From Gemmatimonadales bacterium UBA4718 (GTDB taxonomy: Bacteria; Gemmatimonadota; Gemmatimonadetes; Gemmatimonadales; Gemmatimonadaceae): DNA of 11,690 bases. Location of the stretch: the NCBI GenBank assembly GCA_002404375.1, contig DHJO01000046.1, positions 429-12,118 of the forward strand, in the 5' to 3' direction. Below, in pieces: positions 6,676-11,690 of this stretch. The first letter of the stretch is position 1. The number at the start of each line of letters is the position of its first letter. The translations under genes and the position numbers were made by a program. Below the pieces are notes generated by a model. It was not told the DNA's origin and did not search any database. It saw only the letters and a program-made list of their open reading frames with translations.

Positions 6676-7791
6676 CTAGGCAGACGGCGTCGCGGGCTTT
6701 GCCAAAACGGAGCGCACTGCGGCGCACAAACTCTCGGCCGTAAATGGCTTTTGCAGGAAGTCCGTTTCCGAAGTCCGTATTCCGCGCCGGAGAATTTCGT
6801 TGTCGGTATAGCCGGACATGAACAACACGCGAATGTCCGGGCTCATCTCGTGCAGCTCGTCCACCATCCCGCGTCCCCCGAGAGTCGGCATCTCGATGTC
6901 GGTTAGCACGAGGTCGATCTCCCCTACTTCCTCCGCGGCGATTCGGAGGGCCATGGCTCCGTCGGACGCCTCGAGAACGCGATACCCGGCCTGTGACAGC
7001 ACCCGCTTACCCAGTTTCCGCAGCGCCTTTTCGTCATCGACCAGAAGGATCGTCTCTCTACCCGTCGGTGCCCCGTGCTTGAGGCCTGTCACTCGTCCGG
7101 CCTGCGCCTCGAGTGACTCGCGCGCGGCAATGTCTTCCTGCGACTCCTTGAGTGGCGAGCCTGGAAGAGGAACCGTGGTGACTCCGCGATCGAGACCCGT
7201 GGGCTGCGGAAGCGTGCGCCGGCTGGCCAGCAGGAGTTTCTTGGTCAGCGCTTCGGCGCGGTCTGCCGCATTGCGAATGTCCACCGCTTCGCTTGCGGGC
7301 AGCTTGGCGTGATTCAAGGTCGCTTCGATCAAGTCAGCGTTAATCCGGATGACCGTCAGCATGTTGTTCAGCTCGTGCGCCGAACGTCCGGCAAGGTCCG
7401 CAAAGTTGTGCAGCTCCTGCGTCCGGAGCGCCAGGACCTCCTCGGCGGAACCAAGCGTGCTAAGATCTTCGATGGCGAGGAGAATGGTCGCGTCGCTGGC
7501 ATCGGCAGAAGGAACGAGGCGGGCGCTTAGCCAGTGTACTGCCTGACCGCCCGGTTTTCCGTCGTGTATGAGCTCGAAGTGATCGGATTGCGGGGCCCCA
7601 CGCAGGACCGTCTCGAGCATTGGCCTCAGCTTCGTGTCCCAGTTTCTGCCACCCACCTCGTAAACCTTGTGCCCGACACATTCTTCGGGCGCGACTCTGA
7701 ACATCGAGTAAAAGGCCTGGTTGGCCGCGCGTACAACCAGCTCTGTGTCGAGAACGAGCAGCGCTTCGTGCGGAGAGCCGGGACTGATCAT
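6676..7791 (-). CDS. PAS-DHp-receiver protein: hybrid histidine kinase-like but without an ATPase domain
   Basis: A 371-residue cytoplasmic signalling protein with no membrane segment. Residues 5-112 form a PAS-like sensor domain (ALLVLDTELVVRAANQAF at 10-27, ending LLAIEDLS). A DHp/HisKA-like helical hairpin follows, with the H-box AHELNNMLTVIRINADL and candidate phospho-His139, then helix 2 ending TKKLLLASRR (183-192). The receiver domain covers about 246-366: acidic Asp252/Asp253, phosphoacceptor Asp298 (LTDIEMP), Ser326 and Lys348 (QKPF). Hybrid kinases normally have about 150 residues of HATPase_c between these parts. Here a linker of about 50 residues lacks the N, G1, F and G2 boxes, so it should not autophosphorylate. 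It may accept phosphate from another kinase or act as an adaptor. The ATG at 7791 has no clear Shine-Dalgarno sequence. Confidence 0.88.
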   Translation of the reverse strand: MISPGSPHEALLVLDTELVVRAANQAFYSMFRVAPEECVGHKVYEVGGRNWDTKLRPMLETVLRGAPQSDHFELIHDGKPGGQAVHWLSARLVPSADASDATILLAIEDLSTLGSAEEVLALRTQELHNFADLAGRSAHELNNMLTVIRINADLIEATLNHAKLPASEAVDIRNAADRAEALTKKLLLASRRTLPQPTGLDRGVTTVPLPGSPLKESQEDIAARESLEAQAGRVTGLKHGAPTGRETILLVDDEKALRKLGKRVLSQAGYRVLEASDGAMALRIAAEEVGEIDLVLTDIEMPTLGGRGMVDELHEMSPDIRVLFMSGYTDNEILRRGIRTSETDFLQKPFTAESLCAAVRSVLAKPATPSA

Positions 7792-7828
7792 GAATAGCTG
7801 GAGAGGAGGAACCCTGAGTTCAAAACGG

Positions 7829-7856
7829 CGGAATCGTGCCTATGTAGACGATTCCG
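7829..7856. promoter_or_regulatory. Inverted repeat in a divergent promoter region, possible operator
   Basis: CGGAATCG (7829-7836) and CGATTCCG (7849-7856) form a perfect inverted repeat with a 12-base spacer. It lies in the 143-base region between the divergent PAS-receiver and lipoprotein genes, 38 bases before the former and 79 before the latter. Two half-sites with centres 20 bases apart, about two helical turns, would suit a dimeric regulator controlling either gene. There is no T tract, so a terminator is less likely. Function is inferred from position only. Confidence 0.4.
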
Positions 7857-7934
7857 GTATGCAATGAGTATCGAATGCGGCCAGGACGGCCTGACAGGTC
7901 TGGACATCACATTTTCGGGCGTGTAGAGTCATCC

Positions 7935-8495
7935 ATGCGACCGTCGTCCCGATTCGTCCTTGCGATCCTATTTTGTGCAGCGTGTGACAGCGCCGCTCGG
8001 AATTCGCAGCGCACAGGCCAGGCTACTTCGAGCTCCCCGTCTGGAGCGGTCAGCAAAGCTGACAGTTCCGAAGCGGATGACGTCACGCTGTGGTATCAAC
8101 CGGACTCCAACACTTCCTCGTGGAGTTTTGCGCCGGTCCACGACTATCTCGGCGATTCGCGCTTCACGGGGCGACACGTGCGTCACCCATCGGGGCTGCT
8201 GGTACTTTGGTTTGACACCGCCACGCGTGCGACTGAGGACACACCCGCAAGTACGGTGCACGTCGACAGTCTTGTCGTATCAGGAATTCAGCACGGCGAG
8301 TTCCTCACCTATTACTGCAACACACGTGGTAGGCATGAGACTCAGATCGTCGGCATTATTCGCGACAGCAGCCGTTATACGCGGCCCAGACTTGCGTGGC
8401 TGCTCGATACTGCATCAAACAAGATCAGAGCTATCGTTCCCGATTCAGTGTTATGCACTCCCGGCGACATATTCACCGGGGATGCCGACCGTTAA
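7935..8495 (+). CDS. Putative lipoprotein of unknown function
   Basis: A 186-residue exported protein whose family I do not recognise. The N-terminus is a short signal sequence: MRPSSR, then the hydrophobic FVLAILFCAA, then Cys17. The putative lipobox is Cys-Ala-Ala-Cys, unusual because position -3 is Cys14 instead of Leu, so lipidation is likely but unproven. A Ser/Thr-rich low-complexity linker follows (about residues 23-48). The rest is a mixed hydrophilic domain with many short alternating beta-type stretches, such as GLLVLWFD and STVHVDSLVVSG. Two further cysteines, in TYYCNTRG and VLCTPG, could form a disulfide. The start is ATG 7935; the frame is open from 7875, but the signal peptide begins at 7935. 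It is divergent from the PAS-receiver gene and ends three bases from the stop of the large secreted protein gene. Confidence 0.72.
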   Translation: MRPSSRFVLAILFCAACDSAARNSQRTGQATSSSPSGAVSKADSSEADDVTLWYQPDSNTSSWSFAPVHDYLGDSRFTGRHVRHPSGLLVLWFDTATRATEDTPASTVHVDSLVVSGIQHGEFLTYYCNTRGRHETQIVGIIRDSSRYTRPRLAWLLDTASNKIRAIVPDSVLCTPGDIFTGDADR

Positions 8496-8498
8496 TGC

Positions 8499-10340
8499 TC
8501 AAAATAGCCGGACTATACGCCACTCTCCATCAGCGAAGTTCAGCAGGAACATGGCACTTGTGCGGAATCCGTTGATGTCGGCACGCGTTGCTTCGACGAG
8601 CGCTTGCTTGCGGCGCGGGCTGAAACCGATGGCACTGAAAGACACTATCGCAGTCGCCGACGGATACGCTTGGTGAATTATTTCCCAATAACCAAGGGCG
8701 TTCCCCTGATGCGATGCCACGTACGTGGACTCCGAAAAATTCGCCTGCGACTGGAGGTATTTCAGCGCGGAGTCGCCGATCAGCACGACGTCGCTTCGGG
8801 TGGCATAACTCGACACAAGATCGGACCGCGCAGCAAGATCCGGCCGGAGTGATAACCGCTTCTCGCGGACGGAAACGAAATTCTCCAGCGTGCTCAGTAT
8901 GACTTCGGGGATGTATCGCACCCGTTGGCGGTAGCTGTCGGCGCAGCCCGATCCGGAACACAGAGAGCGTGATTTGTTCACTACCAGCGTCACAAATCCC
9001 GGGGTCGGGCTGCCCAATCCGTTCAAGACCGCTGTGTAGATGGCCGCTTCTTCGGCCGAGAGATTTGCCGACTTCCCGGCGGCCAGATCAGCCGAGTCCA
9101 GCGGCAAGGGCGGAGGCGACGTCAACGTTCGACGCGCAGCACTCAGGCTTGGCACTGCGGGAGCGTCACACGGCCTCATATCGATCGCAAAATCTATCGT
9201 TGTGTCGGTTCCGGGCTTCACGTCGGCATTGTGAGCGCCTACCATCGCGCCGGGCCGGTACGTGGACTTCGGACAGTGGACCCCGATGACAACAGAGCCA
9301 AGCGGAGGATTGCTGATTACGTAGCGACCCCTGGAATCGGAATAGAGCTGACTCCACGGTGTATTGGCTGTGTCCCCCGGGTTGACTGAAATCCGGGCAA
9401 GGGCTATGGGAGTCTCCGACGCAGAGAGCGTCACGACTCCGCGAATCGAACGGGGCAACCGCATTTTCTTTATCGAGTCTGCGACATGCTCCGCTCTGAC
9501 TTCTGCCACTGGCCTCTTCGCGCCCAATCCGCGAAATCGGAGATCCTCGTGACCAAGGTCGGTATCCTGTGATGCTTCAGCCATCCGCTCGACGACCTGC
9601 CAGCGGCCATTCGATTTTCTCAGAAGCATCATCTCAATGCTGTTACAGTAGCTGCCGCAGTTCTGATGCACCTCCAGAATTGCTTCGGTATGGGCGGGAT
9701 TGAAGCCGACCTGAGTGAGAACTGCCATTCCCCACGCTCCAGGATACCGCGACATGAATCCGACCCAAAAAGGATTCTCGCTATTCGTTCTTCCCTGGCT
9801 GGTATTCCTGACGAGCGATTCGCCGATCGCGGACAACTCACTCTGATCCTTGCTGTTGATGAGCGTGAGCGGCAGGCGATACTTGAAATCGCGACGAATC
9901 ATGCGTCGAGTGAGTGTCGCCCGCCTCAAGTCCTGAAGCGTCAGCGTATCGATCACCGAATTGTGGGCGGGGACGAAGGTACAGACTGGCTTGTAGCAAG
10001 TGACCACAAGCATTTCCGCGGTCTCGTAGAGCACAACGCGGGCAGGTCTCTTGTCTCCGGTCGTGTATAGCGCATCGAGCGACGCCCGGTAAACATCGGC
10101 TACGTCACCTTCCGGGTACTGGGGCTGATCGGTTAGGAGGTCGCCGGGACGTACGCCGGGCGGCAAATGCAGGCGCGCGAACTCTCGCGCCTCCGCTGGA
10201 TTCGACAATGGGGCCGGAGGGACGCCGGCCTGCCCAAAGACAGGGTTGACCCACCCAGTAAAGGCAACAAATCCCGCGACGAGAGACCCGCGTACTCGGC
10301 GGCGACGCGCAAGGGTCGTTGAATTCGAAGTGAGGCTCAC
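8499..10340 (-). CDS. Large secreted protein: two copies of an unrecognised module around a carboxypeptidase-regulatory-like domain
   Basis: A 613-residue exported protein that I do not recognise as a whole. ARRRRVRG precedes a hydrophobic signal segment (SLVAGFVAFTGW) with likely cleavage near VFGQ-A. Module A spans about 79-253 and module B about 428-613. Both begin with a (V/I)Y-x-A-x-L-x2-L helix and end in a shared pattern: W, then YP-x-A, then (V/I)GF-x-P, then A-x(L/V)-E, then M-x-LL-x4-G-x-W-x2-V. Between them, about 296-386, lies a beta-sandwich-like stretch (IRGVVTLSASETP... SDSRGRYVISNPPLGSVVIGV) resembling CarboxypepD_reg/transthyretin-like domains. Cysteine pairs CYKPVC, CGSYC and CSGSGC suggest disulfides outside the cytoplasm. 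Starts at TTG 10427 and GTG 10385 are also in frame; TTG 10427 lies in the terminator loop, so GTG 10340 is preferred, though its ribosome binding site is weak. No catalytic motif is visible. Confidence 0.78.
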   Translation of the reverse strand: MSLTSNSTTLARRRRVRGSLVAGFVAFTGWVNPVFGQAGVPPAPLSNPAEAREFARLHLPPGVRPGDLLTDQPQYPEGDVADVYRASLDALYTTGDKRPARVVLYETAEMLVVTCYKPVCTFVPAHNSVIDTLTLQDLRRATLTRRMIRRDFKYRLPLTLINSKDQSELSAIGESLVRNTSQGRTNSENPFWVGFMSRYPGAWGMAVLTQVGFNPAHTEAILEVHQNCGSYCNSIEMMLLRKSNGRWQVVERMAEASQDTDLGHEDLRFRGLGAKRPVAEVRAEHVADSIKKMRLPRSIRGVVTLSASETPIALARISVNPGDTANTPWSQLYSDSRGRYVISNPPLGSVVIGVHCPKSTYRPGAMVGAHNADVKPGTDTTIDFAIDMRPCDAPAVPSLSAARRTLTSPPPLPLDSADLAAGKSANLSAEEAAIYTAVLNGLGSPTPGFVTLVVNKSRSLCSGSGCADSYRQRVRYIPEVILSTLENFVSVREKRLSLRPDLAARSDLVSSYATRSDVVLIGDSALKYLQSQANFSESTYVASHQGNALGYWEIIHQAYPSATAIVSFSAIGFSPRRKQALVEATRADINGFRTSAMFLLNFADGEWRIVRLF

Positions 10341-10410
10341 GTCAATAGGACGCTCAGCGGCGGACCTTTGCCACAGTTTTGTCACGAGTGGAGTTCCAAA
10401 AACCGGATGC

Positions 10411-10441
10411 AGAAACGGCCCACTCAATGATGAGTGGGCCG
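10411..10441 (-). terminator. Rho-independent terminator of rpsA
   Basis: CGGCCCACTCA (10416-10426) and TGAGTGGGCCG (10431-10441) form a perfect 11-base-pair stem with a 4-base loop. On the minus strand it is followed by TTTCT (10415-10411), a short T tract. It begins 23 bases past the rpsA stop and separates rpsA from the downstream secreted-protein gene on the same strand. On the plus strand a TTTTTAT run lies a few bases further away, so some bidirectional action is possible. Confidence 0.82.
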
Positions 10442-10463
10442 CCGCTGATTTTTATCCCCAGCT

Positions 10464-11690
10464 TTACGCCGGCTCTTCTATGTAGGAATCCGGCGGCGTC
10501 GGGACCGGATCCGACAGGTTGTAGTCGTCCGTCTCCATCGGGATGACCTTCGAAGGCGTTTCGGGCCGAGGAGGCTGCTCCTCCGGAATTCCCGTCACTG
10601 CCAGAACTATCCGGCGATGGATCGGATCGACCTCGAGTACTCTGAGATCGAGATTCATCGTCTCGTAGACGATGTCCGCCGGACTGTTCACCGGCTGGCC
10701 GAAGTTGAGCTGGCTCACCGGGACGAAGCCTTCGATGTCGTTGCCGATGTCGACCACCACGCCCTTGTCCATCAATCTCACGACTTTGCCTTTCAGCTCG
10801 GTGCCGACCGGATAGGTCTCCCCGATTCTGAGCCACGGATCCTCTGTAGCTTGCTTGAGTCCAAGACTGATACGCTTGTTCTCGGCATCTACGTTCAAGA
10901 TCACAACATCAACCGAATCACCCTTCTTCACGACTTCCGAAGGATGCTGAACGCGCTTGGTCCACGACATGTCGGAGATGTGGATCAGTCCGTCGATGCC
11001 CGGCTCGATCTCAACAAACGCGCCGAAGCTCGTGAGGTTTCTCACCTTGCCATTGAGACGCGTGCCAACCGGATACTTCTCCGGCAGCATCATCCACGGA
11101 TCCTGCTCCGTCTGCTTCATGCCGAGGGAGATCTTCTCCTCGTTCGGATCGACCTTGAGGACGACTGCTTCGATCGCCTCGCCAATGGAGACCAGCTTCG
11201 ACGGATGACGCACGTTGCGCGTCCAACTCATCTCGCTGATGTGAACGAGTCCTTCGATTCCCGGCTCGAGCTCGATGAACGCGCCGTAGTTGGTGATCGA
11301 AACCACTTTTCCGGAGACGCGCGTGCCGACGGGGTACTTCTCGGCGACATCCTTCCAGGGATAGCTCTGTAGCTGCTTGAGTCCGAGCGAGATTCTCTCG
11401 CGATCCCAATCGATGTCCAGAACCTTGACCTCGAGCTCCTGCCCAATGTGCACCATCTCCGACGGATGCTGAATGCGTCCGTACGACATGTCGGTGATAT
11501 GGAGCAGCCCGTCGACGCCACCCAAGTCGATGAATGCGCCGAAGTCGGTGATGTTCTTGACCACGCCTTTGCGGACCTGATCCTTCTGGAGCTCCTTCAT
11601 CAGCTTCTCGCGCTTGCCCGCCCTCTCCTGCTCGAGGATCACTCGGCGTGAGACGACGATGTTGCGGCGGCGCTTGTTGAGCTTGATGAT
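10464..11690 (-). CDS. rpsA: 30S ribosomal protein S1, 5' part cut off by the window
   Basis: The minus-strand frame is open to the right edge and gives 408 residues of the C-terminal part. At the edge it reads IIKLNKRRRNIVVSRR, the typical end of S1 domain 2. Four more S1 (OB-fold) RNA-binding repeats follow. Three are well conserved, each with the ITDFGAF/ITNYGAF/LTSFGAF core, GLVHIS-type and HPS motifs and a KRISLGLKQ-type end. The fourth (LKGKVVRLMDKGVVVDIGNDIEGFVPVSQL) is more diverged. The protein ends in a Pro/acidic tail of about 40 residues. S1 binds mRNA upstream of the start codon and helps the 30S subunit load structured messages. The apparent GTG start at 11642 is internal, because the domain 2 sequence continues beyond it. 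A terminator follows the stop. The upstream part of the gene and its promoter lie outside the window. Confidence 0.96.
   Translation of the reverse strand: MIKLNKRRRNIVVSRRVILEQERAGKREKLMKELQKDQVRKGVVKNITDFGAFIDLGGVDGLLHITDMSYGRIQHPSEMVHIGQELEVKVLDIDWDRERISLGLKQLQSYPWKDVAEKYPVGTRVSGKVVSITNYGAFIELEPGIEGLVHISEMSWTRNVRHPSKLVSIGEAIEAVVLKVDPNEEKISLGMKQTEQDPWMMLPEKYPVGTRLNGKVRNLTSFGAFVEIEPGIDGLIHISDMSWTKRVQHPSEVVKKGDSVDVVILNVDAENKRISLGLKQATEDPWLRIGETYPVGTELKGKVVRLMDKGVVVDIGNDIEGFVPVSQLNFGQPVNSPADIVYETMNLDLRVLEVDPIHRRIVLAVTGIPEEQPPRPETPSKVIPMETDDYNLSDPVPTPPDSYIEEPA

Noticed and set aside
10617..11372. Plus-strand open frame of 251 codons with an apparent repeat structure
   Set aside because: Antisense to rpsA. 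The repeat pattern is the mirror of the S1 domain repeats.
1..11690. Mobile element, prophage, CRISPR or defence island
   Set aside because: No transposase, integrase, terminal repeats, regular repeat array, toxin-antitoxin pair or effector was seen. Composition looks even across the window.

Overview
This is a GC-rich bacterial chromosome segment with nine complete protein genes and two that run off the ends: an acyl-CoA carboxylase beta subunit at the left and ribosomal protein S1 at the right. I see no tRNA, rRNA, CRISPR array, insertion sequence or phage gene, so it looks like core or shell chromosome rather than a mobile island. The mix of a Deinococcus-type topoisomerase IB, a DinB-fold enzyme, a DUF899 protein, a PAS/DHp/receiver protein and secreted proteins of unknown family would fit a GC-rich soil bacterium such as Gemmatimonadota or Acidobacteriota. 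That placement is inference and is weak.

Layout: pccB-like carboxyltransferase (minus, partial, 2-1078); SDR oxidoreductase (plus, 1233-2036) followed by a hairpin terminator; HNH nuclease (plus, 2163-2612); topoisomerase IB (minus, 2609-3784); an almost empty 302-base stretch; DUF899 protein (plus, 4087-4785); MFS exporter (minus, 4782-6014); DinB-like protein (plus, 6145-6669); PAS-DHp-receiver protein (minus, 6676-7791); a putative lipoprotein (plus, 7935-8495); a large secreted two-module protein (minus, 8499-10340); a terminator hairpin; and rpsA (minus, partial, 10464-11690).

From the HNH gene to the large secreted protein gene, strand alternates gene by gene. All four convergent pairs in that stretch meet with a 4-base overlap or a gap of 6 bases or less, and no terminator is visible between them. 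The genes therefore look like single transcription units rather than an operon, and I infer no shared pathway. I did not find a convincing new multi-gene system. The best leads are single genes: a hybrid-kinase-like protein with no ATPase domain, a secreted protein built from two diverged copies of an unrecognised module around a beta-sandwich-like domain, and an SDR enzyme with Trp at the expected catalytic Tyr position.
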